21,614 nt of DNA from Glycomyces tritici. GTDB taxonomy: Bacteria; Actinomycetota; Actinomycetes; Mycobacteriales; Micromonosporaceae. The notes under the pieces are model-generated. The model searched no databases. It worked only from the letters and a program-made list of their open reading frames with translations, and was not told where the DNA came from. The stretch lies in NCBI RefSeq assembly GCF_030403505.1, contig NZ_JAUEMJ010000016.1:63028-84641 (forward strand), written 5' to 3'. How positions within the stretch are numbered: position 1 is the first letter of the stretch; every line of letters starts with the position of its first letter. The translations under genes were made by a program, and so were the position numbers. Positions 6,531-15,000 of this stretch are shown here, piece after piece.

Positions 6531-7253
6531 GTGGAAATCCTTATCCTCACTTCCAACCCCGTTCCGGAGTCCCCTGAGTCGATCCTGCCCTCGCTGGAAC
6601 TGCTGCCCCATCGTGCGCGCTACGCCGGCCGGGACGTACGGGCGCTGCTGAGCGGCCCGAGCCCCGACGCGGTCATGGTCGACGCCAGATCGGACCTCGC
6701 TGACGCCCGCGCCACCTGCCGCGTTCTCCAGGCCACCGGACTGACCGTGCCGCTGTACGCCATCGTCACCGAGGCCGGCCTGGCCGCGCTGCAGGCCGAC
6801 TGGGGTGTTGACGACTTCCTGCTCGCCTCCTCCGGCCCCGCCGAAGTCGAAGCGCGCCTGCGCCTGGCCACCGGCAAGCCGAACGCGGCCACCGCCGCCG
6901 GCCCGGCCGTGATCCGCGCCGGTGACCTCACGGTCGACCCGGACACGTACGCCGCCAAGCTCAAAGGCACGCCGCTCGACCTCACCTACAAGGAGTTCGA
7001 GCTGCTGCGCTTCCTGGCCCAGCACCCCGGCCGCGTCTTCACCCGCGAGCAGCTGCTGCGGGAGGTGTGGGGCTACGACTACTTCGGCGGCACCCGCACC
7101 GTCGACGTCCACGTGCGGCGCCTGCGCGCGAAGCTCGGCAGCGAGTACGAGTCGATGATCGGCACCGTGCGGCAGGTCGGCTACAAGTTCGTGGCCCCGC
7201 CGCCGGAGAACCTCCGCGAGTCCGAGCCCGCCCCCAAGCGGGTCGACGCCTGA
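6531..7253 (+). CDS. glnR: GlnR, OmpR-family global nitrogen regulator
   Basis: The product has 240 residues. Residues 1-115 form an atypical receiver domain: it starts [20 protein letters not shown], keeps the VMVDARSDL strand with Asp51, and has the hallmark [15 protein letters not shown] and [14 protein letters not shown]. Residues 130-225 are the winged-helix DNA-binding domain, with [20 protein letters not shown], the recognition helix [15 protein letters not shown] and [10 protein letters not shown]. These segments match GlnR of Streptomyces and Amycolatopsis. GlnR binds upstream of glnA, amtB, nir and related genes and works as a dimer without normal phosphorylation. The start is GTG 6531, with GGAGG 7 bases upstream; the reading frame allows nine earlier codons that lack a ribosome site. 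It stands alone and is followed by a terminator. Confidence 0.93.
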   Translation: MEILILTSNPVPESPESILPSLELLPHRARYAGRDVRALLSGPSPDAVMVDARSDLADARATCRVLQATGLTVPLYAIVTEAGLAALQADWGVDDFLLASSGPAEVEARLRLATGKPNAATAAGPAVIRAGDLTVDPDTYAAKLKGTPLDLTYKEFELLRFLAQHPGRVFTREQLLREVWGYDYFGGTRTVDVHVRRLRAKLGSEYESMIGTVRQVGYKFVAPPPENLRESEPAPKRVDA

Positions 7254-7282
7254 TTCCCGGCTTCCACTGACGAGTGACTTTC

Positions 7283-7309
7283 GAGCGGGTCCGCTGAGCG
7301 GGCCCGCTC
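7283..7309 (+). terminator. glnR terminator
   Basis: GAGCGGGTCCGC-TGA-GCGGGCCCGCTC forms a 12-bp stem with one G-U pair, followed by ATTTCGTTGTG. This is the most classical terminator in the window. Confidence 0.8.
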
Positions 7310-7548
7310 ATTTCGTTGTGTCCAAAGTTGACAGAGTTGCGATTGCGCTCTCTGGTGAATCAGTGATTCCTGAGTCGAGACACGGAAAGAAAAATGCAAT
7401 CGAATAAGGAAAACTTACCATTATCAATGGGGCGAGAGAATGGTCCTATCGGGACAAATGCCGCAACTCTACGTACCCATGCTATTGCTCTCGGTGGTTA
7501 GAATTGAGTTCGCTTTGGACCTAACCTTCCCTCTTGGAGTGTGACCCC
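7310..7548 (+). promoter_or_regulatory. AT-rich control region before the WXG-like gene pair
   Basis: These 239 bases are much poorer in GC than anything else here; bases 7381-7440 are only 38% GC by direct count. They hold a consensus -35 TTGACA (7328-7333) with a weak TCTGGT 17 bases later, a palindrome at 7357-7369, and TAACCT (7522-7527) just before the start. No gene is seen in it. Such a region could bind a nucleoid-associated silencer such as Lsr2. Confidence 0.5.
7357..7369. promoter_or_regulatory. Palindrome GAATCA-g-TGATTC, operator candidate
   Basis: A perfect 6-1-6 inverted repeat lies directly after the TTGACA/TCTGGT pair. This is a usual place for a repressor site. Confidence 0.4.
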
Positions 7549-7866
7549 GTGTCCGATCGCTCCGTCGACCCCGAAGCCCTCGCGGTGTTCCGCGAGGTCG
7601 CCCAGGGCCGCTTGGACTACCTCGAAACCCTCATCGATCAGTTGCGCAACGGCAACGAACTGGGCGTCGAACCCGGGTTCGGGCTGCTCGACGGCGCCCT
7701 GACCGCGCGCGACGCCTACCGCGAGTTCCACCGGCAGACCTGGACCAACCTCCAGGACCTGCGGGCGGACTTGACCGGCATCATCGCCACGCTCGACGGT
7801 GTCGCCGAGCGGGCCGTCGAGGACGACGAGACCTCCGCCGTCCAGATGTCACGCGGTAGGGACTGA
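7549..7866 (+). CDS. WXG100-like small helical protein (possible type VII substrate/partner)
   Basis: The product has 105 residues, predicted almost wholly helical. Two long helices (about residues 8-35 and 50-92) flank a short turn at GNELGVEPGFG, the size and shape of ESAT-6/WXG100 proteins. There is no exact W-x-G; the turn region lacks Trp, and the only Trp lies in the second helix (HRQTWTNLQDL). The start is GTG 7549 with GGAG 9 bases before it. It ends 5 bases before the next gene, so the two are translationally coupled. Pairing of a short helical protein with a larger WXG-type protein is typical of type VII secretion substrates, but no secretion ATPase or EccB-E gene lies in the window. 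The function is inferred and unproven. Confidence 0.8.
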   Translation: MSDRSVDPEALAVFREVAQGRLDYLETLIDQLRNGNELGVEPGFGLLDGALTARDAYREFHRQTWTNLQDLRADLTGIIATLDGVAERAVEDDETSAVQMSRGRD

Positions 7867-7871
7867 TCGCC

Positions 7872-9740
7872 ATGTCAGACACCCAGCAGCAGAACCAGAA
7901 CCAGCCGCAGGACGAGCCGCAGGACCCGGACCTCGGCGAGGAGCCGAACTACGACGACGAACTCGACCCCGACCGCGCCGTCGAACCGGACCCGGACGAG
8001 GAACCCGTCGACACCCCTGCCGACCCCGACGCGGATGACGACGAACCCGCCGAGGGCTCGGAGGAGGACCCGGATGCGGACTCGGACGACGAGGACGCCG
8101 GCGAGGACGACGACGCCGAAGGCGACGAAGATGACGACGCCGACGAGCAGGACGACGACTCCGAAGACGACGACCCCGACGACGACTCCGATGACGACGA
8201 GGACGACGACGACGAAGACGAAGACGAGGAAACGGACGAGGACGACGGCAAGAAAGAGGAAGAAGACGAGGACAAGGACCACCAGGGCCGTCAGACCTAC
8301 GAGCGCGAAGAATGGGACGGCCAGGCCCCCGACAACTCGGCCGACTTCGAGTACCAGCGCATGGACGCCCAGGCCCTGTTCCTCTCCGGCGCCCCCTGCT
8401 CGCACGCGACCTGCCAGAACACCGAGAACCCCGCCGAGGCCGCCTGGATCAAACTGGTCTCCGCCATCCCCGAGGTAGGGCAGGTCAGCAACCTCACCGT
8501 CGTCACCACCGGCACGGCCGCTCCCGGCCAGGACGCCATCCAGTCGCTGGTGTCCCAAGTGCGCCCCGACAACCCGGACACTTACGCGCTCAGGGCGATC
8601 AGCACGCACTGGCAGGCGTTCAAGGACGGGTTCGACACCGACCCGACCAGCGGGATCGCCCCGACCCTCAAGGCGGGCCTGCGAAGCCTCTCCGAGCACT
8701 GGCAGGGCGACGACTTCGACGCGTTCGCCGAGCAGGTGGAGGTGGTGATGTCCAACTGCGCGTCGATCTGCGACGACATCGGCGACCTTTCCTCCGGCGC
8801 GGTGGGGCTGCTGGAGCAGAAGGCCGACGAGTTCTACGGCCTGCAGGGCGGCTCCTCGGGGGAGCTGCCGTATCCCGCGCCGCTGTACTGGATCTCGGAC
8901 CTCGAGTCGATGTACACCGATCCGTACGTGCATGTGCGCCCGCCGTTCCGCAGCGGGCTGTGCGACGTGACGAACGGGTGCGGGCACTCGGGCGGGCTCG
9001 TCGGCTCGCTGCTGGAGCTCGGCGGGTTCGACAAGGACTACCTGCGCGAGGTCTCGAACTATGTCGAGGCGCAGACCGAGTACTACATGAACAAGTTCAA
9101 GAACGACAAGCCGCCGCCCACCCCGGAACAGTGCGCGGCGTGGGCGCAGGCCGACGCGAACAACGAGATGAGCAGCGACATGAGCGCTGGTCTGGACGAC
9201 TACGAGTCGCGGGCGCGGATCGCGAACGAGGACGTCATCAACCGGTGGGAGAACGCCGAGGAGTCGGCGGGGACGTTCGCGCCGGAGGCCAAGCCGTCGA
9301 ACCCGTCGACGTTCCGGGAGGCCTCCGACATGCTCGGAGACGACTACGGGGGCCTGGACGCGGGCTCGGGCGGCTTCGTGCCCGGCAGTGTGCCGCCTTC
9401 GCCTGACGCCGCCGGCGGCGGTGCGGGCGGCGGTGGCGGCGGCCTGGTGCCGCCCGGCGGGACGAGCGGTGGTCTCGCCAGCGGCGGGTCGACGCTCGGC
9501 AGCGGCGGCTCGTTCCCGGTCGGCCCTGGGACCTCCACTCTGGAAGGCGGCGGTTCGGGGGGCGGAGCCGCAGGCGGTGGCCGCGGCGGCGGCGGCATGG
9601 GCGGCATGATGGGCGGCGGTGCCGGCGGCGGACGCGGCATGGGCGGCGAGCAGCAGGCCGAAGGCGAGCACCGCGACTGGCTCGAGGAGGACGAGGAGAT
9701 CTGGGGCATCCGCGCCATCGACGACGATCCTTACGCCTGA
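7872..9740 (+). CDS. Large acidic, Gly-rich WXG-like protein (putative type VII secreted protein)
   Basis: The product has 622 residues in four parts. (1) Residues 1-137 are extremely acidic, with nearly continuous Asp/Glu from 27 to 136. (2) Residues 160-330 form a helical domain with C176-x4-C181 and SLSEHWQGDDFDAFAEQ, where W277-Q-G279 gives a true W-x-G turn between helices. (3) Residues 330-470 are a second globular part with C364 and C370 and the helix DKDYLREVSNYVEAQTEYY. (4) Residues 496-592 are Gly/Ser/Pro-rich and disordered, ending in an acidic tail LEEDEEIWGIRAIDDD. There is no signal peptide, so if exported it would need a type VII route. It is coupled to the short helical gene upstream. 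The Asp/Glu tract could bind calcium or act as a DNA mimic; both are guesses. Confidence 0.85.
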   Translation: MSDTQQQNQNQPQDEPQDPDLGEEPNYDDELDPDRAVEPDPDEEPVDTPADPDADDDEPAEGSEEDPDADSDDEDAGEDDDAEGDEDDDADEQDDDSEDDDPDDDSDDDEDDDDEDEDEETDEDDGKKEEEDEDKDHQGRQTYEREEWDGQAPDNSADFEYQRMDAQALFLSGAPCSHATCQNTENPAEAAWIKLVSAIPEVGQVSNLTVVTTGTAAPGQDAIQSLVSQVRPDNPDTYALRAISTHWQAFKDGFDTDPTSGIAPTLKAGLRSLSEHWQGDDFDAFAEQVEVVMSNCASICDDIGDLSSGAVGLLEQKADEFYGLQGGSSGELPYPAPLYWISDLESMYTDPYVHVRPPFRSGLCDVTNGCGHSGGLVGSLLELGGFDKDYLREVSNYVEAQTEYYMNKFKNDKPPPTPEQCAAWAQADANNEMSSDMSAGLDDYESRARIANEDVINRWENAEESAGTFAPEAKPSNPSTFREASDMLGDDYGGLDAGSGGFVPGSVPPSPDAAGGGAGGGGGGLVPPGGTSGGLASGGSTLGSGGSFPVGPGTSTLEGGGSGGGAAGGGRGGGGMGGMMGGGAGGGRGMGGEQQAEGEHRDWLEEDEEIWGIRAIDDDPYA

Positions 9741-9756
9741 TCGCACGGCGAAGCGG

Positions 9757-9786
9757 CGGGCCGCGACCCTTCGGGGTCGCGGCCCG
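9757..9786 (+). terminator. Terminator with UUCG tetraloop after the acidic WXG-like gene
   Basis: A 13-bp perfect stem, CGGGCCGCGACCC with loop TTCG and its complement, starts 17 bases after the stop. The closing C(UUCG)G is an extra-stable tetraloop. Confidence 0.8.
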
Positions 9787-9877
9787 TGCCGGTTCGGGGA
9801 CGGACTCATGACCGAGCCGTGACGGGCGTGGCGAGGGTGTTCCGAACGAACCCCCCGACGCGAACGGAGCGCCAGCA

Positions 9878-10240
9878 ATGACGTACCAGCCCGATCCCCG
9901 TCAGCCGCACCCGCAGCCTGGCGTCCCGCCGCAGCACCCGCAGCCGGGTGTGCAGCCGGGCGCGCACCCGCAAGGGCTGCAGTCGAATCCGCACCCGTAC
10001 GCGCCCGGACCGGTAGGCCCCTCGGGCCTGACCGCGGAGGAGGAGGCCCAGCACCGACAGCTCGTCCTGGCCGGCATCGGGCTGCTGGTCGTGCCGATCC
10101 TGCTCGCGATCATCCTGTCGGCCGTCGATGCCCCGCTCGACCCGAAGTTCACGGGCCCGGTCTTCTCGGCGGTGCTCATCGCGGGCGCCGCGACGCTCGG
10201 CAAGGCGTACCGCTTCAAGCGCGACACCCGGCGACGCTGA
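9878..10240 (+). CDS. Small Pro/His/Gln-rich membrane protein, unknown function
   Basis: The product has 120 residues. Residues 1-48 are a low-complexity cytoplasmic tail with repeated H-P-Q-P-G-V units (HPQPGVPPQ, HPQPGVQPG). Two hydrophobic segments follow (about 63-84, LVLAGIGLLVVPILLAIIL, and 93-111, GPVFSAVLIAGAATLG), and a basic end YRFKRDTRRR. The start has GGAG 8 bases upstream. No family is recognised. The 3' end of this gene is duplicated directly downstream. Confidence 0.75.
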   Translation: MTYQPDPRQPHPQPGVPPQHPQPGVQPGAHPQGLQSNPHPYAPGPVGPSGLTAEEEAQHRQLVLAGIGLLVVPILLAIILSAVDAPLDPKFTGPVFSAVLIAGAATLGKAYRFKRDTRRR

Positions 10241-10355
10241 CAGTGCCCCACTCGACTCGAAGGTCACCGGCCCGGTCTTCTCGGCCGTGCTCGCCGCCTG
10301 CGCCGCCACGCTCAGCAAGGCGTACCGCTTCAAGCACGACATGCCGCGACGCTGA
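10129..10355 (+). repeat. Direct duplication of a 112-base gene tail
   Basis: Bases 10129-10240 and 10244-10355 align end to end without gaps, both starting TGCCCC and ending GCGACGCTGA. They differ by scattered substitutions. Copy one is the end of the membrane-protein gene. Confidence 0.85.
10244..10355 (+). pseudogene. Remnant 3' end of a second copy of the small membrane protein
   Basis: Translated in its own frame this gives APLDSKVTGPVFSAVL, then CAATLSKAYRFKH, closely matching the end of the gene at 9878 and ending at a matching stop. The 5' part of the gene is missing and no start or ribosome site fits, so it is a relic of a tandem paralog or a tail duplication. Its frame is shifted by one relative to the upstream gene, and the upstream stop prevents read-through. 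Confidence 0.7.
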
Positions 10356-10380
10356 CAACGCCGAGACTTCGTGAAATGCA

Positions 10381-10410
10381 CGGTGGGCCCGCTTTGCAGT
10401 GGGCCCACCG
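10381..10410. terminator. Hairpin terminator after the duplicated membrane-protein locus
   Basis: CGGTGGGCCCGCT-TTGC-AGTGGGCCCACCG is a 13-bp stem with one G-U pair, followed by GTCTTC. Confidence 0.75.
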
Positions 10411-10535
10411 GTCTTCAGTCGTGCGTGTCGTCCTCGGGCCGATCCGGGCGGTCCGAGAGGTCGTCACGGTCTTGTTCTTGTTCCTTGCCGGTCAAGGGCT
10501 GTCGGTCCTGGACGGCGTCCAGGCTTGCTCCCCGC

Positions 10536-10593
10536 CCTCGACTCCGTCGAGGTTGTGCTCCTAGCCCCGACTCCGTCGAGGCTGTTCGCTTAG
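10536..10593 (-). repeat. Two tandem 29-base units spanning the end of the arabinanase gene
   Basis: Units 10536-10564 and 10565-10593 share 24 of 29 bases. Each carries CGACTCCGTCGAGG, which in the outer unit forms a 7-bp hairpin CCTCGAC-TCC-GTCGAGG. The inner unit includes the arabinanase stop codon, so the duplication arose at the gene end. The hairpins may serve as terminator. Confidence 0.65.
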
Positions 10594-11672
10594 CCCTCGC
10601 CGCCGTCCAGGAGCGGCCAGCCTTCGGCGTTCCATTCGATCGTCTCGATGCCGAGGTCGAAGTGGCCGTCCTGGTGGTAGGAGTGGTACGCCATGAGGCC
10701 GTTGGAGATCGACTGTCCGCCGGTCGCGACGTAGTCGCCGTGGGCGCCGAGCACCAGGGTGCCGCCGCCGTCGGTGAGGGCGACGCCGTTCGCGTCCACG
10801 AACGGCCCGGTCGGGGAGGTGGAGCGTCCGACGCGGATGTTGTAGGTCGAGTCGGCGCCCGCGCAGCAGACGTCCCATGAGGTGAAGAGGTAGTAGTAGC
10901 CGTCGTGCTCGGTCAGCGCGGGCGCCTCGATGCCGGCGCCGCCGCGGCCGGCGATGTGGACCGGCGCCGCCCCGTTCGCGGCCTTGCCCGAAGGCCAGTC
11001 GAGCTCGAGCATGTAGATGCCCTGCCACCAGGAGCCGTACGCCATGTAGTGCTTGCCGTCGGCCTCGAGGATGGTCGGGTCGATCGCGTTGTACGGGTCG
11101 CCGGGGTTGGACTCCCAGACCTGGCCTTCGTCGACCCACTCGTAGTCGTCGTCGGCGGGGTCGAGGGTTTCGTTGGTGGCGACGCCGATGACCGAGCGCT
11201 GCTTGCCGAAGGTCGAGGCCGAGTAGTACAGGTAGTACCGGTCCTGGTCCTCGTCGAAGTAGATCTCGGGGGCCCAGATGTTGTCGACGCCGGGGACGGC
11301 GTCCTTGAGCCACTGGGGCTTGGCGTCCCACACGGTGTCGACGTAGTTCCAGGTGGCGCCTTCGTCGGTGGAGGAGCGGATGGTGACGTTGCCGTCGCCG
11401 AGGGGGCCCCAGCCGGTGGCGAACACGTACCAGGGGTCGCCGTCGGTGCAGGGGGCGAAGAGGCCCGGGTCGTGGGCGCCGAGGTCGCCGCCGAGCGCGG
11501 CGGGCGCTTCGATGTCGCATTGCTGCCGGTCGTGACCTCGCGCGTTGCCGTTCCCGTTCCCGTTGCCGTTGCCGGGGTCGGCGAGCGCGGCCGGCGTGAT
11601 GATCGCCAGCGCCGCGGCGGCGAGGCCGATCGCGCCGGTCGCGGCGATGAGGGTGGTGCGCTTCCGTTGCAT
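10590..11672 (-). CDS. Secreted GH43 endo-1,5-alpha-L-arabinanase
   Basis: The product has 360 residues. A Sec signal peptide (residues 1-31, AALA before ADPG) is followed by a short Asn-Gly linker (GNGNGNGNGN). The rest is a GH43 five-blade propeller, with catalytic residues in the expected contexts: D68 in AHDPGLF (base), D198 in NAIDPTI (pKa modulator) and E249 in GIEAPAL (acid). WAPEIYFDEDQDRYYLYYS and SYHQDGHFDLGIETIEW are typical of endo-arabinanases that cut 1,5-arabinan outside the cell. Length and ends are normal, with no added carbohydrate-binding module. The start has AAGGCGG about 7 bases upstream. Its promoter overlaps a LacI-type palindrome, indicating sugar-induced expression. 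Confidence 0.92.
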   Translation of the reverse strand: MQRKRTTLIAATGAIGLAAAALAIITPAALADPGNGNGNGNGNARGHDRQQCDIEAPAALGGDLGAHDPGLFAPCTDGDPWYVFATGWGPLGDGNVTIRSSTDEGATWNYVDTVWDAKPQWLKDAVPGVDNIWAPEIYFDEDQDRYYLYYSASTFGKQRSVIGVATNETLDPADDDYEWVDEGQVWESNPGDPYNAIDPTILEADGKHYMAYGSWWQGIYMLELDWPSGKAANGAAPVHIAGRGGAGIEAPALTEHDGYYYLFTSWDVCCAGADSTYNIRVGRSTSPTGPFVDANGVALTDGGGTLVLGAHGDYVATGGQSISNGLMAYHSYHQDGHFDLGIETIEWNAEGWPLLDGGEG

Positions 11673-11715
11673 GGAAGACCGCCTTGTCCGTGAATCGATG
11701 GATTGAAACGACTCA

Positions 11716-11731
11716 ATGTTAACGGGAACAT
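11716..11731. promoter_or_regulatory. LacI-type operator for the arabinanase gene
   Basis: ATGTTAACGGGAACAT has TGTT/AACA half-sites around a central CG, the usual LacI-family layout. It covers the -10 box and part of the spacer, so bound repressor would block transcription. The regulator gene is not in the window. Confidence 0.6.
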
Positions 11732-11745
11732 CGAGGTGCGGTCAA
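11716..11745 (-). promoter_or_regulatory. Promoter of the arabinanase gene
   Basis: On the minus strand TTGACC (11740-11745), an 18-base spacer and TAACAT (11716-11721) form a near-consensus promoter, about 44 bases before the start codon. Confidence 0.65.
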
Positions 11746-11771
11746 TCGCCCGAGACAGATCCGGAACCCGG

Positions 11772-12047
11772 CTACTCCCGCCCCAGCTCAGGGTCCTCCG
11801 CCCAGTCCTCCCCGCGAAGCACGGCCCAGAGCTCGCGGAGCCGGGACACGTCGGCTTGAAGATCAGGAACGTTGCAGAAGTTGACGAACGGGAGCGTCAG
11901 CTTGCGGTCGGCTACAGCATGCCGAACGAGCGCCGAGACCGGCCCCGGCACGAAACCCCCATGAAGGCCACCGGAACACGACAGCGCCCGCCGCAGCCGA
12001 CCGAGGGCCTTCCGGCCCCGGTCGCCCACGACGGGCGCGTCCATCAC
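11772..12047 (-). CDS. Possible small protein of unknown function
   Basis: A 91-codon frame starts GTG-ATG 23 bases after the subtilase stop, on the same strand. The C-terminal half (LPFVNFCNVPDLQADVSRLR, then ELWAVLRGEDWAEDPEL) has ordinary codon use and looks like an amphipathic helix with an acidic tail. The N-terminal half is less convincing. Only a weak AAGG precedes the start. It could be a real co-transcribed gene, a decayed gene, or a chance frame. No family was recognised. Confidence 0.4.
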   Translation of the reverse strand: MMDAPVVGDRGRKALGRLRRALSCSGGLHGGFVPGPVSALVRHAVADRKLTLPFVNFCNVPDLQADVSRLRELWAVLRGEDWAEDPELGRE

Positions 12048-12070
12048 GTCAAGCCTTGCGGCTCAACCCA

Positions 12071-15000
12071 TCAGGTAGTGATCCCCACGATCGTCGAATC
12101 GATCGCCGAACCATCGGCCGAGTAGTTCACCGTGCCGAGGAACCGCTGCCCCTCAGCCAGGCCCGACCACGTCAGACCCACCGAGTACTCATCGCCCATC
12201 GCGACCGACTGCTCGGCCGGATCAACAGCGAGGTTCCCCTCGTCGGCACCCGGAACCACCCACGCGTGCAGCTTCGCCTCCAACGGAGAAGGACCGGCCC
12301 ACTCGTCCACGAACACCACGAACGTGTAGCCGCCCGGCAGCGACACGGTCTCGTTCGAACCGCCCGAAGCCGAACTGCCCACCAGCGTCAGCGCGCCGTC
12401 AGCAGCCTTCGTGTACACGAACAGGTCAAGGTCCGTACCCGCCGGGTGATCCGCATCGAACGTCGAGAACCGCACCAGCGCCGCATCCTCCGGCGTCGTG
12501 AACTCGTACGACACCGCGTGCGAGTTCTCCACCGGCGCCTCCGACGGGAACGTCGACGAGTCCGGGTCCGACAGCGACGCCGTCTTCACCTCGGACGCCA
12601 CCAGACCCGACACCGAAGCGCCCAGCGAACCGTCGAAGCCCGACGTGCCCGAAAGCGTCGCCGAACCCGAAGCGCCCGTGAAGGTCGCCTCATCCGCAGC
12701 CGCCAACTGCACCGGCTTCACCACGATCGGCGAGCGGACCTCGTGCACCGTCTTGGTGCCCTTCTTCTCCACCCACGTGACATCGCCGAACGCCCACTCG
12801 TCGAACGCCGCGTCAGTACGCGTGATCGTCAACGTGTACGTCGCCGACTCACCCGGCTTCAGCGTGAACTTCGTGACGTCAGAGGTCACCTCGAAGCCCG
12901 CCGGAGCCGTGATCTCGGCCTTGTACGAGCTCTTCTTCTCCGACACGTTCGTCACCGTACGCGTCACCTCGTACGAACCGGTCAGCTCCGCGACCGTGAT
13001 CGACGGGTAGTTCAGCTGCGACGGGTCGATCGAACCCAAAGCGTCACAGTAGGACTGGACCTTCCCGGCCTCAGGCGTACCGCAGATGTACTGGATCCAC
13101 TCGGTCGGGTTCGACTCGTACACCAGACCCGGATCGAACATCGCCTGACCGTCGACATGCCCCGCACCGAAGTCGAACGGCGTCGCATCCGCGCCACCGC
13201 GCTGGATCGGGTCACCGTTCTGATCGGTCTGGTACGCCGTCGTCATGATCGCCGACTTGACCGCCATCGGCGACCACTCCGGGTGCGCCGACTTCAGCAG
13301 CGCCGCCAGACCCGCGATGTGCGGGCTCGACATCGACGTGCCCTGGTTCGTCGCGAAATCGTTTCCCGCGTGGTTGAACGGCGTGATGCCGGCCAGGATC
13401 TCCACACCGGGAGCCGTGATGTCAGGCTTCAGCAGGTTCTGCTCCGCCGCCAGCGCCGGACCGTTCGACGAGAACGCCGCCATGCTCGGCGCGTTCTGGT
13501 AGTCCAGCTCCGAAGTCTCGACCTCGATGCGCGGGTTCGACTTCGAATCCACCCACTCGGCAAGCGCCAGACCGTCCTCGTAGCTCACGTGCACCACGGG
13601 AACCGCCTGCGACGTCACCGTGGTGGCCGCACCGCGCTCGTACTGGTCGCGCACGATCAGCGCGACACCGCCCGCAGCCGCAACCTGGTCCGCATTGGCG
13701 CTGAACAGGTTCCCGCGCTCGCAGATGATCGCGAAGTCCTCGGTCTTCTCCGGGTCCAACGTGCCCGCATCGCAGCGGGACGCCGCAGCCGGGTCGGTAC
13801 CGTCGAACGCCGCGTCAACCGCGTTCTTCACGTACCACTTGGCCTCGCCCACCGCAGCGGCGGCAGGGATCTCCTCGCGGCCGAACTCGACCTCGGTGCG
13901 GAACGTCTGGTCGTGCGTCGACGCACCGACCGTGGTCACCCACGGCTCCTGGTGGTCGACCGTCGAGGTCGGGCCGTCGTTGCCGGCGCTGGCCGCCACG
14001 AAGACGCCCGCCGCGGCCGCGTTGAAGAACGCGAGCGACACCGAGTCGATGAACTCGGGGGTGCCGGTGGAGCCGATCGAGAAGTTGATGACGTCGACGC
14101 CGTCGTTCACGGCCGCTTCGATGCCGGCGACGAGGTCGGCGCCGGGGCAGCCGCCCCAGCAGACCTTGTAAGCGGCGACGCGGGCGGCCGGGGCCATGCC
14201 GGAGAACGTGCCGATCTTCTCGCCGTCGATCTCGACCTTGGTCTTGTAGTTGCCCGCGGCGGTCGTGGCGGTGTGGGTGCCGTGGCCGTCCTGGTCGCGG
14301 GGCGAGGCGAAGCCGTCCTCGGCGTAGCCCCAGGTGTCGAAGTAGCGGGCGCCGATGAGCTTGTTGTTGCACTCGACGTTGTTGGCCGGGTCCTCGTCGA
14401 CGCCGGTGACGCACTCGCCGTTCCACTTCGCGTCGATCACGGCCTGGTCGGGGCGCGGCTCGGGGAGCGGGGCCAGGGCCGGGTTCTCGGGCCAGACACC
14501 GGTGTCGAGGACACCGACGATGACGCCTTCGCCGGCGTCCTTCGGGCCGCCGAACTCGTCTTCCCAGGAGCCGTTCCCGCCGGAGAGGCCGAGGAAGCTC
14601 GAGGTGTCGACCGCGGCGGTCGGCTGGTAGATGGTCTCGGGGATCACCGCGGCGACGTCGTCGCTCGCGGCTAGTTCCTCGGCCTCGGCTGCGGTCAGGT
14701 TCGCGGCGAAGCCGTTGAGGACGGTGTCGTACGCGGCGGTCGCGTCGACGTCGTACTCGTTGATGACCGCCTCGCGCTCTTCGGCGAGGGTGCTGCGGTA
14801 CTCCTCGACTGCCGAGGCCTCGAAGTCGATCGTCTCGCCCTCGGCGGGCGCGGTGGCCTCGTGGGTGGCGATGGGGTCCGAGGCGAGCTGGACGATGTAG
14901 TTGCCGTCCTTGTAGTCGACCGGCAGCGCCGCACCCTCTTTGAGGTATTCGGGTGTGACCTCAGGGAGCGTGGGGGGCTCGGCCGAGACGGGTGCGGCGG

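Noticed and set aside
6041..6556. 171-codon minus-strand frame upstream of glnR
   Set aside because: Arg/Pro/Ser-rich, no ribosome site, overlaps the glnR start and has no recognisable domain.
7875..9878. 667-codon minus-strand open frame opposite the acidic WXG-like gene
   Set aside because: Its Val-rich stretches are only the complement of the GAC/GAG tract; the plus-strand gene has start signals, helical domains and a terminator.
11703..12125. 140-codon plus-strand frame
   Set aside because: It covers the arabinanase promoter and the minus-strand small frame, and its codon use is poor.
12056..14674. 872-codon open frame on the plus strand opposite the subtilase gene
   Set aside because: It is an arginine-rich, low-complexity shadow of the minus-strand subtilase, which has full catalytic motifs, signal peptide, promoter and ribosome site.
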